64,000 bases of DNA from the NCBI GenBank assembly GCA_020073465.1, contig JAIQFC010000016.1, forward strand, positions 62,001 through 126,000. The letters run 5' to 3'. A program made the translations under genes and the position numbers. Below, piece by piece: positions 9,541 through 20,141 of the stretch. Within the stretch, counting starts at the first letter, position 1. Every line of letters starts with the position of its first letter. The stretch is from Terriglobia bacterium. Its GTDB lineage: Bacteria; Acidobacteriota; Terriglobia; Terriglobales; Acidobacteriaceae. The notes beneath the pieces were generated by a model, which saw nothing but the letters and a program-made list of their open reading frames with translations, did not search any database and was not told where the DNA came from.

Positions 9541-12500
9541 GTGAGGATTACCACCCCCAGGCAGGCCCCCGCGATTGTCCACCCAGGCGGCCGCATGCGT
9601 GCGTGCTCTGTCCGATTCATCGTCGCCGCGGTTCTGCTTTTTGCGCTCGGATTGTCCGGCTCTCCTCTGCGTGGGCAAGGAACGGCAGGTTCTGCGCCCG
9701 AGGCTCAGCCTCAGGCAAGAATGGACCTGTCACTCATCGGATTCGGCGGCTTGTCGCCGTCGGCGCGCCTGGCGGAACAGTCCAACATGTCGCTGGATTT
9801 TCTTGACGACAATCACATACTCCTAACCTTTAATCCGAAAAAGATGTTCACCCGGCTGCCGGACTGTCCGCCTGCGCACGACGACCGGATCATTCACGCC
9901 GCTGTTCTTGAGGTGCCGGACGGGAAAGTTGTGAAGGAAGCCGATTGGTACCTGCATGATCATCGCCGTTACTTCTGGGCTCTCGGATCGGGCCGCTTCC
10001 TGCTGCGCAGGCTCAACAGCCTTTACCTGGTCGACTCCGACCTGCACGAGAAATTGTTGCTGACCTCACCGCGACCGTTCCTGTGGATCTCGGTGACGGC
10101 GGACAGCAGGCAGATCATCGTGGAGCGTGGCGATGGCCCGCCAGCCAAGGCGAAGGATCCGGCGAAGCCTGCAAAGCCGACAGTGAAGATCGAATTCCTG
10201 GACGTTGACAGCCTGGCGGTCCAGCGGGTGATCAAGTCGGAAGGCGTGGTGAACCTCGAAGCATTGAGCAGCGGCTTCGCCGACGTCATTCACAGCAAGA
10301 TCGGCAAAGTGTGGCTGGTCCGGTTCGGCCCATCGGGCCGGGAGCGGGAAAATGTCACGCGGGTGCGCTCGCGATGCGTTCCGGACATTGTTTTCTCCAG
10401 CGGCAACACGGTGCTGGTAGGCCGCTGCGCGATGAACAGTTCCGAGTACAGTGTGAGCGCCTTCACGGTAACGGGCCATCTGTTGTGGAGGCAGCATTGG
10501 AGCGGACACCGCTACACGCCGAAAGTGCGGCGCAGCGAAGAAGGCAGCCGGATTGCCGTAAGTTCGATCGCCAGGGTGGTACTCGATGCCGCTTCTGCGG
10601 AGGACGATGCTAATGCGGATGCGGATCGCGGGCTGAGACAGCATGTGCAGGTGCTGGATACGGCGAGCGGGAGTGCTGTTCTTTCTTTGGAAGTCGCGCA
10701 GCCGTCACTGGCCGCGCAGAACATCGCTCTGGCACCCGCGGGCCGCCGGCTGGCTTTGTTGCAGGGGTCCACGCTCGCTCTGTATGAGCTTCCGGAGATG
10801 TCCCGGGAGGAGCGAGCGAAATACGAAGGCGTGAAAGCGGATGTGCCGGGACTGTATACGGTTGCTGCCGAGCCGACGCCAACTGGAGCAGCGCCGGAAG
10901 AGACGACGTTCGCCGCAATAGATGCGGCTGAGGAAGCGACGCCGGCGAACGAGCCGGCCGAGGCTCAGGCCGGAGGAGAACCGTCCGCGAATGAGCCGGC
11001 GCAGGCTGCAGCTGTGGCCCCTACCCAGGAAACAAAAAAGACCGAAGCGGAGATGCCAGCAACCACATTGCGGGCAACGGCACGGATTGTGGTCGAAGAC
11101 GTGGTGGTGATCGATTCAAAAGGCCGCCCGGTGAAAGGCCTTCCGGAACAGGCGTTCCAGCTGATGGAAGACGGCAAGGTCCAGAACGTCCGTTCGTTCG
11201 AGGAATATCCAAAGACAGAGACCTCGCCAGTCATGGAGAAAGTTGCATCGGCCCCGGGGAATTCGACACCCACGCCAGCGCCGCAGGAAGCTCCCAAGTT
11301 GCCGCCGAACATATACACCAACAACAGCTCCAAAGGATCGGAGACCGGCTCCGCGACGATCATCGTGCTCGACCTGCTGAATACTCCATTGCAGGACCAG
11401 CAGCGCGCAAAAGACCAGTTGATTACCTTTATCAAGAACAGGCCGGAAGCGTCACAGATGGCGCTTTGTTCCCTCGGTTCGAACCTTCGCTTGATTCAGG
11501 GATTTACTCACGATGACAACGTCCTGATCGCCGCGGTAAATGGCAAGAAAGGCGGAGTGAAGGCGCCGCCGTGGCAGTCGGATACGGGACTGGAGAAATC
11601 TGTTCAGCTGGCCCGGGACGCGGCCCTGCAGATCGGCCCCGGAGCGCTCATGCAGTTGCAGATCGCCCAAAATGCAGTGGATGAACAGAAGGCGCAGGAT
11701 GTCGACACGCGCATGCGGTTCACGATGGATGCATTCATGCAACTGGCCCGGTATCTGTCGGGAGTGCCCGGAAGAAAGAACCTGGTTTGGCTGTCAGGAT
11801 CTTTCCCGCTGAACATCTTCCCCAATCCCGATGTGAACCTCTACCAGCCGGTGACGCGCAACTATGAGACTGAGGTCAGGAAGGTGACGAACCTTCTGGC
11901 CGAAGCGCACGTTGCTGTCTATCCAGTGAGTGTAAAAGGAATAGAAACGCAAACGATGTACGCCGCGGCAAACAACGGCACTTACGAACCAAGGGCGTTT
12001 GCGGGGCAAAATGTGCCGAACAATCCGGGATCGGGCACGGCGCTACTGGCAAATACCAGTGCGAACCTGCCGCTGTCTTCGCGAATGGACCGGGAGACGC
12101 GCGAGTTCCGAGAAACGGTTGCGAGCGAACAAAGCGCGATGGACCAAGTGGCCACCGATACCGGCGGAAAAGCTTTCTACAACTCCAACGGCATCGAGGA
12201 TGCGATCAAGACCGCCGTCGACGAGGGATCGCACTACTACACGCTCTCCTATACGCCGACCAACCGGAAATACGACGGTGGGTTCCGCAAGATCAAGGTT
12301 GCCCTAGCGCAGAAGGGGTATCACCTGGCGTACCGGCGCGGGTACTACGGTGTAGATCCGGATCTGGGATCGAGAGACACGCGGGCTCCGGCGCAGCGCA
12401 TCGGCGTCGCAGCCATGCAGCAGGGAGCGCCCCAGTCGCGGCAGATCGTGTTTGCGACGAGAGTGGTACCTATCGGCAAACCGAAAAAAGTGGATGCGGC

Positions 12501-12930
12501 GCAGGCGGGAATGGCGGCACGTCCGAAGAAAAAAGGGGCCCCAGCCGGTCCGGTGGAGATGCAGCACTACGGGATCGACTACGCGATCACGCCATCGGAT
12601 CTGCGATTTTCTGCCAGCGCCGCCGGGCTGTATCACTCGGCCCTCGGCTTCATGGTGACCGCCTTCAACGACGACGGTAGAATGGTCGCAAGCCTGGTCA
12701 GCACCGCGACGAGCGACTTGAAGCCGGCGAACTACAAAGACGTGATGACGGGCGGATTCCGGTTGCACCAGGAACTGGATGTGCCGACGGAGGCCGTCTC
12801 GCTACGGCTGGGGGTAGAGGATGCAACCACCAGCCACGTGGGAACAATGGAGATCGCTCTGCCGGTTCCCGTGCCTCCGGAGTTGCCGAAGGTCGCGACC
12901 CGATCTCTTCCACCCATCGAACCGGACTAG
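9541..12930 (+). CDS. VWA domain protein of the acidobacterial VWFA-related type, with N-terminal propeller-like region
   Basis: ARIVVEDVVVIDSKGRPVKGLPEQAFQLMEDGKVQNV followed by a VWA fold region and HYYTLSYTPTNRKYDGGFRKIKV. Start may be ATG 9595 (MRACSVRFIVAAVLLFALG). Confidence 0.8.
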   Translation: MRITTPRQAPAIVHPGGRMRACSVRFIVAAVLLFALGLSGSPLRGQGTAGSAPEAQPQARMDLSLIGFGGLSPSARLAEQSNMSLDFLDDNHILLTFNPKKMFTRLPDCPPAHDDRIIHAAVLEVPDGKVVKEADWYLHDHRRYFWALGSGRFLLRRLNSLYLVDSDLHEKLLLTSPRPFLWISVTADSRQIIVERGDGPPAKAKDPAKPAKPTVKIEFLDVDSLAVQRVIKSEGVVNLEALSSGFADVIHSKIGKVWLVRFGPSGRERENVTRVRSRCVPDIVFSSGNTVLVGRCAMNSSEYSVSAFTVTGHLLWRQHWSGHRYTPKVRRSEEGSRIAVSSIARVVLDAASAEDDANADADRGLRQHVQVLDTASGSAVLSLEVAQPSLAAQNIALAPAGRRLALLQGSTLALYELPEMSREERAKYEGVKADVPGLYTVAAEPTPTGAAPEETTFAAIDAAEEATPANEPAEAQAGGEPSANEPAQAAAVAPTQETKKTEAEMPATTLRATARIVVEDVVVIDSKGRPVKGLPEQAFQLMEDGKVQNVRSFEEYPKTETSPVMEKVASAPGNSTPTPAPQEAPKLPPNIYTNNSSKGSETGSATIIVLDLLNTPLQDQQRAKDQLITFIKNRPEASQMALCSLGSNLRLIQGFTHDDNVLIAAVNGKKGGVKAPPWQSDTGLEKSVQLARDAALQIGPGALMQLQIAQNAVDEQKAQDVDTRMRFTMDAFMQLARYLSGVPGRKNLVWLSGSFPLNIFPNPDVNLYQPVTRNYETEVRKVTNLLAEAHVAVYPVSVKGIETQTMYAAANNGTYEPRAFAGQNVPNNPGSGTALLANTSANLPLSSRMDRETREFRETVASEQSAMDQVATDTGGKAFYNSNGIEDAIKTAVDEGSHYYTLSYTPTNRKYDGGFRKIKVALAQKGYHLAYRRGYYGVDPDLGSRDTRAPAQRIGVAAMQQGAPQSRQIVFATRVVPIGKPKKVDAAQAGMAARPKKKGAPAGPVEMQHYGIDYAITPSDLRFSASAAGLYHSALGFMVTAFNDDGRMVASLVSTATSDLKPANYKDVMTGGFRLHQELDVPTEAVSLRLGVEDATTSHVGTMEIALPVPVPPELPKVATRSLPPIEPD

Positions 12931-12935
12931 GCCCT

Positions 12936-14645
12936 TCAGGGGTGGCCTGCCGGAGGAGCCATCCCCTTGCCTTCGACGATGCGAATGTAGGTATCGACTG
13001 GTGGATTCTCGACGCGGTCGATCTTACCCGACGGCCAGCGCACCTCAATGCTGTCCATTCTTGTCGCATTACCCATGCCCAGAATCTCGCGGGGATCGTG
13101 CGCGGACAAGAAGCTTCCGCCACCCGTCTTGAGCCGGCGTTTCTTCGCTCCACCGGCAGACCAGGTGAGGATTGCGCCAATACTGTCGGGATTGCTGGCG
13201 GTGGCGACGAGTTGCACTCCGACCCAGTGATTCTTATGCACTCCTTCGTTGTGCAGCAGGACGGGAGCTTCGCCGTTGCTGCAGACCAGCACATCGAGGT
13301 AGCCGTCATTGTCGAAATCACCGACGGCCAAACCACGCGCGAGAAACTTCTTTTCAAACACGGGTCCTGACTCTCTACTGACGTTGTGAAGAACTCCTCC
13401 GCGGTTCTCGTACATCAAGAGCGGCTCGCGGTAAGTGGTTAGAGGGCTGACCAGCCCGGTCATATCGTCGGGGTAGCCGTTGGAGAGAATCAGATCCGGG
13501 TCGCCGTCATCGTCGTAGTCAAAGAACTTCAATCCCCATCCGCTGAGGTTGCGCGTGTCCTTTGCGATCTCCCCAGGTGTGTCGATGAAGGTCAGGTTGT
13601 GTTCATTGTGGTAAAGGCTGAAAAGTTCTACGTCGATGTTTGCCACGAACAAGTCCTGCCAGCCATCGCCATCAAAGTCCGCGGAGTCCACGCCCATTCC
13701 GGAACGCGCTTTGCCGGTGTCGCTGTAGGCCACACCAGCTTCGAGTCCGATCTCTTTGAACTTGCCGTTTCCCAGATTGTGGAAAAGAAAGTCGGGGACT
13801 GTGTCATTGGAGACGAACAGGTCCATGCGTCCGTCGTTGTCGATATCGGTTGCTACCACGCCAAAGGACTTGCCTAGAACGCTGGCGATGCCGGACTCGC
13901 GGCTGACGTCGGTGAAGGTGCCGTCACCGTTGTTATGGAGAAGATGACTCTGTGCCGGTTTGTACACCCGTGGCATGCAATAGTATCTGCGGCCGGTCTG
14001 ACTGCTGCCGCAGCCAATGCTCTTGTCGTATGTGACGTGGTTCACGGCGAAAAGGTCCAACTTGCCGTCATTGTCGTAGTCGAACCAGACGGCGCTCATA
14101 AACCATCCGGAGAGGCCGGTTCCGGATTTTTCGGTCACATCGGTAAAGGTGCCGTTGCCATTGTTGTGATAAAGCGTATTGCGGCCGTACGCGGTGATGT
14201 AAATGTCGGGCCAGCCATCGCCGTCGTAATCGCCGACGGCAACACCCATGCCGAAAGACTTGGTGTCTCCGATCCCAGCCTGTTCGGCGACGTCGGTGAA
14301 AGTGCCGTCGTGGTTGTTGTGGTAGAGCGCGTTCCGCAGCGGCTTCTGTGGCGTGAAGAAGTCGGAAGGGCCGCTGTTGACGATAAAGATGTCCATCCAG
14401 CCGTCGTTGTCGTAGTCGAGGAAGGCGCATCCCGGGCCGATCGATTCGGGATAGTAGCGTTGGTCAGACTGCGCGTTGTCGTGAATCCAGGTGATGCTGC
14501 TTGTCTTGGGAGAGACTTCCTGAAAGACGATGCCAGAGTGCTCTGACTTATCCGCGGGGACTGCCTTTTGCTGACAGTAGGCCGAAAACAGCAGGCACGT
14601 AGGGGAGGCTATGAGTGCGGCAAGACGGTGAAGGCGAATTCTCAT
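12936..14645 (-). CDS. CRTAC1 family protein (FG-GAP/VCBS + ASPIC/UnbV)
   Basis: [27 protein letters not shown] repeats; C-terminal [18 protein letters not shown]. Confidence 0.9.
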   Translation of the reverse strand: MRIRLHRLAALIASPTCLLFSAYCQQKAVPADKSEHSGIVFQEVSPKTSSITWIHDNAQSDQRYYPESIGPGCAFLDYDNDGWMDIFIVNSGPSDFFTPQKPLRNALYHNNHDGTFTDVAEQAGIGDTKSFGMGVAVGDYDGDGWPDIYITAYGRNTLYHNNGNGTFTDVTEKSGTGLSGWFMSAVWFDYDNDGKLDLFAVNHVTYDKSIGCGSSQTGRRYYCMPRVYKPAQSHLLHNNGDGTFTDVSRESGIASVLGKSFGVVATDIDNDGRMDLFVSNDTVPDFLFHNLGNGKFKEIGLEAGVAYSDTGKARSGMGVDSADFDGDGWQDLFVANIDVELFSLYHNEHNLTFIDTPGEIAKDTRNLSGWGLKFFDYDDDGDPDLILSNGYPDDMTGLVSPLTTYREPLLMYENRGGVLHNVSRESGPVFEKKFLARGLAVGDFDNDGYLDVLVCSNGEAPVLLHNEGVHKNHWVGVQLVATASNPDSIGAILTWSAGGAKKRRLKTGGGSFLSAHDPREILGMGNATRMDSIEVRWPSGKIDRVENPPVDTYIRIVEGKGMAPPAGHP

Positions 14646-14706
14646 CAGGATGCAGACGCGACGGACCTACCGCTTTCAAGCCGATTGTATCGAATTGCTT
14701 CGGCCG

Positions 14707-15744
14707 CTACTGCTTAGGCGGAGTGGGAGCGGAGTTCTGCGTCTTATTCAGGGCTTTGCGCGCCTGTTCCTCGGCTGCTCTTACCTGTTCGCTTTGTGGT
14801 CCGGACGGATCGAGCTTGAGATACGTGTCGAAGTCTTTCACCACCGCCGCGTACTTGTGCTCCTGAATGTGAATGTTGCCCAGTACCAGGAAAGTTCCGG
14901 CGTTGTTGGGATTTAGTTCGCTGGCCTTGGTGGCAACCGCCTCGGCTTCGGTGGAACGCTTCATTCCCGCGAGCGAGCGCGCCAGCTCCAGAGCGCAGCG
15001 CCAGGAAGAATCGTTCTCAGTGGCACAGCGGCGGGCGAACTCCTCCGACTCAGAAAAACGGCTGGCGTCATTCAACATTTCCGCGAGCCACATCAACGCG
15101 TCCGGATACCGGCCGGAACTGAGCTCCACGGACTTTCGCAAGGCCTGCTCTGCAGCCGCTTTGTCGCCCAAACGATGCTGCGCGACCCCAGTCTCCGCGT
15201 AGGCTTCGTAATAGTCGGGATACTCTTTGATAGCTCGCTCGAAATATGTAAGCGCGCGGCGATAGTCCGGCTTGGTGCCGTTCAGCAGCTTGAAGCCCTT
15301 GTCAAAGTCATCGCGAGCCTTTTCGGGGATGCTGAGCTGGTGGGCCGAGATCGCATCTCCGGGGACGGAACCTGGAGCGACGGCGGATCGGCGGAGAGTG
15401 ATGCTTACGTTCGAGAGCGGAATGCCACCCAACATGATGTCGAGCGTAGCGGTTTCGTAGCCCTTCTGGTGAGCTGTAATGCGGTAGTCTCCGGAAACGA
15501 CTCCGTTGAACTGAAATTCGCCTCTGGTCCCGGAGACAACGGGTGGGGAAGCGGTGTCGCCTGAGATCCTCTGCAGTTCGAGGGCGACGGCACTCAGCGC
15601 GTCGTGAGTGTCGTCGTCGCGAACAACGCCGCTGATGAACAGACCCCTGGCTGGTGCGGTCTGCTGAGGGAGAGCTTCCGGGGAAGAAGCAGTGAGCATA
15701 AATGCTGCGATCAAAAGGCTGACCCGGCACCGCCGACTGCACAT
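14707..15744 (-). CDS. TPR protein with N-terminal carboxypeptidase-regulatory-like domain
   Basis: ISGVVRDDDTHDALSAVALELQRISG...GEFQFNGVVSGDYRITAHQKGYE followed by TPR repeats. Confidence 0.8.
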   Translation of the reverse strand: MCSRRCRVSLLIAAFMLTASSPEALPQQTAPARGLFISGVVRDDDTHDALSAVALELQRISGDTASPPVVSGTRGEFQFNGVVSGDYRITAHQKGYETATLDIMLGGIPLSNVSITLRRSAVAPGSVPGDAISAHQLSIPEKARDDFDKGFKLLNGTKPDYRRALTYFERAIKEYPDYYEAYAETGVAQHRLGDKAAAEQALRKSVELSSGRYPDALMWLAEMLNDASRFSESEEFARRCATENDSSWRCALELARSLAGMKRSTEAEAVATKASELNPNNAGTFLVLGNIHIQEHKYAAVVKDFDTYLKLDPSGPQSEQVRAAEEQARKALNKTQNSAPTPPKQ

Positions 15745-15978
15745 GACATCACCCGTTTTCGAGCTAGCATGCTACCACCGCTTTGGGGATTTGTGGGCGA
15801 AAAGCCGGACGGGCCCGGCGCCGCACCGAGCTTTGGGGGATGCCTTGGAAATATGAATTTCCGTAGGCGCCCAGGAAAACCGGTTCCATTTACGAACCAA
15901 AGAAATTTGCTCACAAAATCGATTTTTCTTGACAGTTATTGCGAAACCAGAGTAAAAGTGCCGACGGCGGTAAAGAGC

Positions 15979-15993
15979 GTGTACGTTAACGGG
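15979..15993. promoter_or_regulatory. Candidate LacI-type operator upstream of the TonB receptor
   Basis: GTGTACGTTAACGGG; same 13-mer as at 32143-32155 on the opposite strand. Confidence 0.55.
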
Positions 15994-16107
15994 CTGCGTG
16001 TATGCGTTTTCAGCGCCCGCTCAAGCCGTGGCAACCGACGGAGCAAGGTTGTCTGAACTCAGAGTGACCCCGCGGTGGAGAGCCCCCAGGGGCAGGAGGC
16101 AAATCTA

Positions 16108-19100
16108 ATGAGACCGAAATTCACTAGCGCGTTTCTCAAAACCATCGGAGTGGCAGCCGGGTTGGCCCTGTTCATCGTGCTGCTGGCACCAACAAGCTTG
16201 TATGCGCAATCGACCGGAACGGTCACCGGCACGGTCTACGACCAGGCGGGCGCGGTGGTGCCCAAGGCGACCGTTCAGCTGACTAACGACGCTACCGGGG
16301 ACACGCGCAAATCAACGAGCAACGACGCCGGATATTTCTCTTTCGGGGGCGTGCAGCCCGGTGCCTATTCGGTGAAAGTCTCAGCCTCCGGTTTCAAGGG
16401 GTGGCAACAGTCGGGCATCCCCGTCAGGCCGGGCGATCTTCGCGACATCTCGGGCATTTCCCTTCAGGTAGGAGCTCAGGGGGAAACGGTTCAAGTTGAG
16501 GCGGTGGCAGCGGAAGTGGCGCCGGTAGATTCTGGTGAAAGAAGCGCCGTGCTGACCTCGAAGCAGATTGAGAACATGGCACTCTTGGGCCGTGACGCGA
16601 CCGACCTCATTCGGACGCTGCCCGGATTCGCCGCTTATAACGGAGGCGGCTTGGGCAATCACCTGGCCCAGGATCCTTCCATTGTGTCTCCTACCAGCGG
16701 CGCCGTTGGTGAAAACTATGTCGGCGGCGGCAACCTGTTCCGCGGCGGCAGCGACCTCATCATGGACGGTGCACACATCCTTGACAACGGTTGCAACTGC
16801 GGTGCGACGGCGACCGTGAACGGCGACATGGTCTCAGAAGTCAAAGTGCAGACCTCGAACTTCGGCGCAGACAGCGCCAAGGGGCCACTTGTTGTCAACG
16901 TAATCGGAAAATCGGGCACCACGTCGTACCACGGCGAAGCTTATCTGCATGCCCGCGACGCCTCTCTCGATTCTCTGGATTGGTCCTTCAAGCACCAAAT
17001 GCTCTCGTCACCTCCGGGGTTGGTAACGCCGGCGCCGGTGCGGTTTATGTATCCCGGATTTCAATTTGGCGGGCCGGTTCCGGGCACGAACAAAAAGGTG
17101 GTTTTCACCTCAGCGTTTGAGTACTACTACCAAAATGGCGTTCCCCTTCAGGGCATCACTGTTCCCGGTCTGTTGACCAACAACGTCCCGACGCTCAGCA
17201 TGCGAGCGGGTGATTTCAGCACGACGGGGTCTAACTCTTCGCCAGGAAGCAGCACTGTTGCGGATAATGCCGACCTCTGCAGTGGTCTGGGTTATCCGAG
17301 TAACTGGTCACCGCTTTGCGGAGATATGGGCTTTTCAAGTGCGTCAAACCCGATCGCGTTGGACCCTGGAGCCCTTGCTCTGATGGGCCAAGTTCCGTTG
17401 CCTAATGCAGATCCGACGAAGACCGGTGGGTACAATCTGCTGGTTCCGGAGAATCTCAATCAGAATGGATGGATGTGGAGGACGCGCGTCGATTACGCCA
17501 TCACCGACAGCACAAAACTCTATGTCACGTATCAGGTCCAGAAGGAAACGGACAATGTTCCTGTCCACCTCTGGTGGCAACCCACAAACTCCGTCCCGTT
17601 CCCCGGTGGAATGTCGTCGAAAGACAATTCCCAGACTCTTTCGGGCCATTTCCTGAAGGTCGTAAACCCCACGCTGACCAACGACCTTTCGATAGGCATC
17701 GGGTATATCAATTACCCCTTGATCAAGAACAGCAAGACAGCGTGGACGACAGGAGAGGTGGGATACCCCTACGCGCAGGCTTTCCCGAACAACGCGTCGA
17801 ACTGGGCGCCTGACTTCGGAAACGGCTACTGGCTGTCTGGCATGCCGCAAATGATCCAGCCGGACATTTTCGAGACTGGCTGCAAGAGCGGCACGCCATG
17901 CAACGCGCCATTTGTGTGGCAGAAATGGAACTACTCGCTGGAAGACAGCGTGACCAAGGTGTACAAGACCCACACCATCAAAGCTGGCTTCTACTGGGAG
18001 AAGACCACGAACAACCAAGGTGCCTTCTCCGATTACAACGGTCACTTCGAAGCCGAAACCAGCGGCAACCCGCATACCAATCCGGTTGCAAACTTCCTGA
18101 TGGGCTATGCTGGCTACGATCAAGTTAACAAGTACGCCCTCGACAACCTGTGGTACCCAACCTATTCCGGGTATGTGCAGGATGACTGGAAGTTCAATAA
18201 ACGCTTAACCCTTAACTTGGGATTACGCGCCGACCATCTTGGCGAGTGGCGGACCCCCAGTGGGGCGGGCGTGGCTACGTTCATTGGCGACCCGAACAGC
18301 GCGGCGAACAATCCTAGCGGCAGCGCCCCTGGATTCAATTGGCATGGTCTCAGTTCCAGTATTCCAGTTACGGGCCGCAACGTGGCTACCATCACCTGGG
18401 AGCCGCGCCTTGGAATGGCGCTGGATCTACGGGGCAATGGAAAGACGGTTCTGCGCGGCGGCTGGGGCGAATATGGCTACCGCGACCAGTGGAACGATTA
18501 CCAGAACCCCACCGACTTGGCGCAGGGAGTCAGAACCTACAATCCTGGACTGGTCGTTATGGGCAACTCGATACCCGGCGGCCCTATTGGAATTAACAGT
18601 ATCTCGGGCACCGTGGATCCTACAAACCTTGGGTGCGGCCCGGGTGCGAGCAGTGGGCTTTCTTGCGGAAACCTAAACGGTTTCGCACTGACTGATCACC
18701 AGCAGCCGATCACCCGCAGCTACAACTTCACAGTTTCACAACAGGTGCCGTGGAGTTCACTGCTCGAAATTGGATACGTGGGCAGCCAGACACTCTACGC
18801 CAGCGTCGTCGGGAATACGAACAACTTGGACGCTCGAGGCTTGAACGTGATCCCGCTGGGTGGACTGTTCACGTTCTCCGGCTGCTCATCGCCCCTTTCC
18901 TCAACGGACGCAAACTGTGACATTGGTCGTAAGTACTCAACCGGCAACGGAGGGGTCGTCAACGGCGCGACTGGTGCGTACACTCTGGGCAGTGCTTACA
19001 GCAACAACGTTGCGGCGGTGACGCAACACATAGGCAAAGCTGACTACAACGGGCTGCAGGTGAGCTGGGTTCGACAGAAGGGCCGCCTTACCTACAACCT

Positions 19101-20001
19101 GAACTACACCTGGTCAAAGGCGCTCGGTACCCTTGGAACCGCCCAGCTTAACGGTGCGAACGCCGATGGCCTGAACCTCGCCAATGACTACGGTGTGCTC
19201 TCGATTGACCGGTCACACGTCGTCAACATGTCCTACACGCTTCAGACGGGTAATCCCATCAAGAACCGCGCTTTGGCATACGCGCTGAACGGCTGGACGC
19301 TGTCAGGCATCACCACTTATCAGAGCGGCGGAAATATCAGCACCCAGCAGGACGGGCAAACCAACCTGAACCTGGGCGGCAATGGTCCGTTGTCCGGGAA
19401 CATCCAAACGGATCCGAATAACTGCCCTATAGTCAACGGTTCGCATCTTCCTTCCTGTGAGCAGTCCTATGGCATCAACGCGATGAATTGGCTGGGCACG
19501 AACAACGTAGTGCTGCAGCCAACCATTACTTGTAACCCGACGGCAAATCTGCATGCACATCAGTTCTTCAACGCCAATTGCTTCTCCGTCAGCGCTCCTG
19601 GAGAGCAGGGCTGGCTGCACCTGCCCTACATTCACGCCCCAGCTTACTTCAACAGCGATCTGGCGGTATTCAAGACGTTCAAGGTCACAGAGCGACAGAA
19701 CGTGGAATTCCGCCTCTCCGCCTTCAACTTCCTGAACCATCCGCTGGATTCATTCCAGGGCGGCAACGGGGACAATCGGATCGGCCTCAACTACGTTGGC
19801 ACTGACCCGGCCGGCAATGCCTGCGGGACGTCTGCCGACATAGTAAGCACCACCACCGGGTACTGCCCACTGGGGTCCGGCAGCTGGGTCAGCACTGCTG
19901 ACACGAGCGCGACGAGCCCTGGGAAGGCAGTGCACCCCGGGTACGCCAGCACGCGGTTCGGCCGACGCATCGTGGAGCTGTCGGTTAAGTACAGGTTCTA
20001 G
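16108..20001 (+). CDS. TonB-dependent receptor, Oar-like, with carboxypeptidase-regulatory-like N-terminus
   Basis: GTVTGTVYDQAGAVVPKATVQLTNDATGDTRKSTSNDAGYFSFGGVQPGAYSVKVSASGFKG, plug region and C-terminal RRIVELSVKYRF. ATG 16108 opens the signal peptide; the track start 16075 is upstream. Confidence 0.92.
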   Translation: MRPKFTSAFLKTIGVAAGLALFIVLLAPTSLYAQSTGTVTGTVYDQAGAVVPKATVQLTNDATGDTRKSTSNDAGYFSFGGVQPGAYSVKVSASGFKGWQQSGIPVRPGDLRDISGISLQVGAQGETVQVEAVAAEVAPVDSGERSAVLTSKQIENMALLGRDATDLIRTLPGFAAYNGGGLGNHLAQDPSIVSPTSGAVGENYVGGGNLFRGGSDLIMDGAHILDNGCNCGATATVNGDMVSEVKVQTSNFGADSAKGPLVVNVIGKSGTTSYHGEAYLHARDASLDSLDWSFKHQMLSSPPGLVTPAPVRFMYPGFQFGGPVPGTNKKVVFTSAFEYYYQNGVPLQGITVPGLLTNNVPTLSMRAGDFSTTGSNSSPGSSTVADNADLCSGLGYPSNWSPLCGDMGFSSASNPIALDPGALALMGQVPLPNADPTKTGGYNLLVPENLNQNGWMWRTRVDYAITDSTKLYVTYQVQKETDNVPVHLWWQPTNSVPFPGGMSSKDNSQTLSGHFLKVVNPTLTNDLSIGIGYINYPLIKNSKTAWTTGEVGYPYAQAFPNNASNWAPDFGNGYWLSGMPQMIQPDIFETGCKSGTPCNAPFVWQKWNYSLEDSVTKVYKTHTIKAGFYWEKTTNNQGAFSDYNGHFEAETSGNPHTNPVANFLMGYAGYDQVNKYALDNLWYPTYSGYVQDDWKFNKRLTLNLGLRADHLGEWRTPSGAGVATFIGDPNSAANNPSGSAPGFNWHGLSSSIPVTGRNVATITWEPRLGMALDLRGNGKTVLRGGWGEYGYRDQWNDYQNPTDLAQGVRTYNPGLVVMGNSIPGGPIGINSISGTVDPTNLGCGPGASSGLSCGNLNGFALTDHQQPITRSYNFTVSQQVPWSSLLEIGYVGSQTLYASVVGNTNNLDARGLNVIPLGGLFTFSGCSSPLSSTDANCDIGRKYSTGNGGVVNGATGAYTLGSAYSNNVAAVTQHIGKADYNGLQVSWVRQKGRLTYNLNYTWSKALGTLGTAQLNGANADGLNLANDYGVLSIDRSHVVNMSYTLQTGNPIKNRALAYALNGWTLSGITTYQSGGNISTQQDGQTNLNLGGNGPLSGNIQTDPNNCPIVNGSHLPSCEQSYGINAMNWLGTNNVVLQPTITCNPTANLHAHQFFNANCFSVSAPGEQGWLHLPYIHAPAYFNSDLAVFKTFKVTERQNVEFRLSAFNFLNHPLDSFQGGNGDNRIGLNYVGTDPAGNACGTSADIVSTTTGYCPLGSGSWVSTADTSATSPGKAVHPGYASTRFGRRIVELSVKYRF

Positions 20002-20036
20002 CTTGACCAGCTAGAGGGTTGTGCTGAAGTCTTAAC

Positions 20037-20069
20037 GGCTGGCCCTACTCGGGCCAGCCGAACTTTTTC
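20037..20069 (+). terminator. Rho-independent terminator after the TonB receptor gene
   Basis: Perfect 9-bp stem GGCTGGCCC-TACTC-GGGCCAGCC followed by GAACTTTTTC, 36 nt after the stop codon. Confidence 0.85.
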
Positions 20070-20141
20070 TGCGTCCTAATGCTCCGGAGTGCTGCCCCGC
20101 GCTCCCGGATCCCTTGGCGTAGGAGTCGGTATAGTATCTCC

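Noticed and set aside
13260-14440. Recurrent GTCGTTGTCGTAGTC-like words resembling a CRISPR or tandem repeat
   Set aside because: These encode the calcium-binding DYDNDG motifs of VCBS repeats on the minus strand; spacing and sequence vary as in coding repeats.
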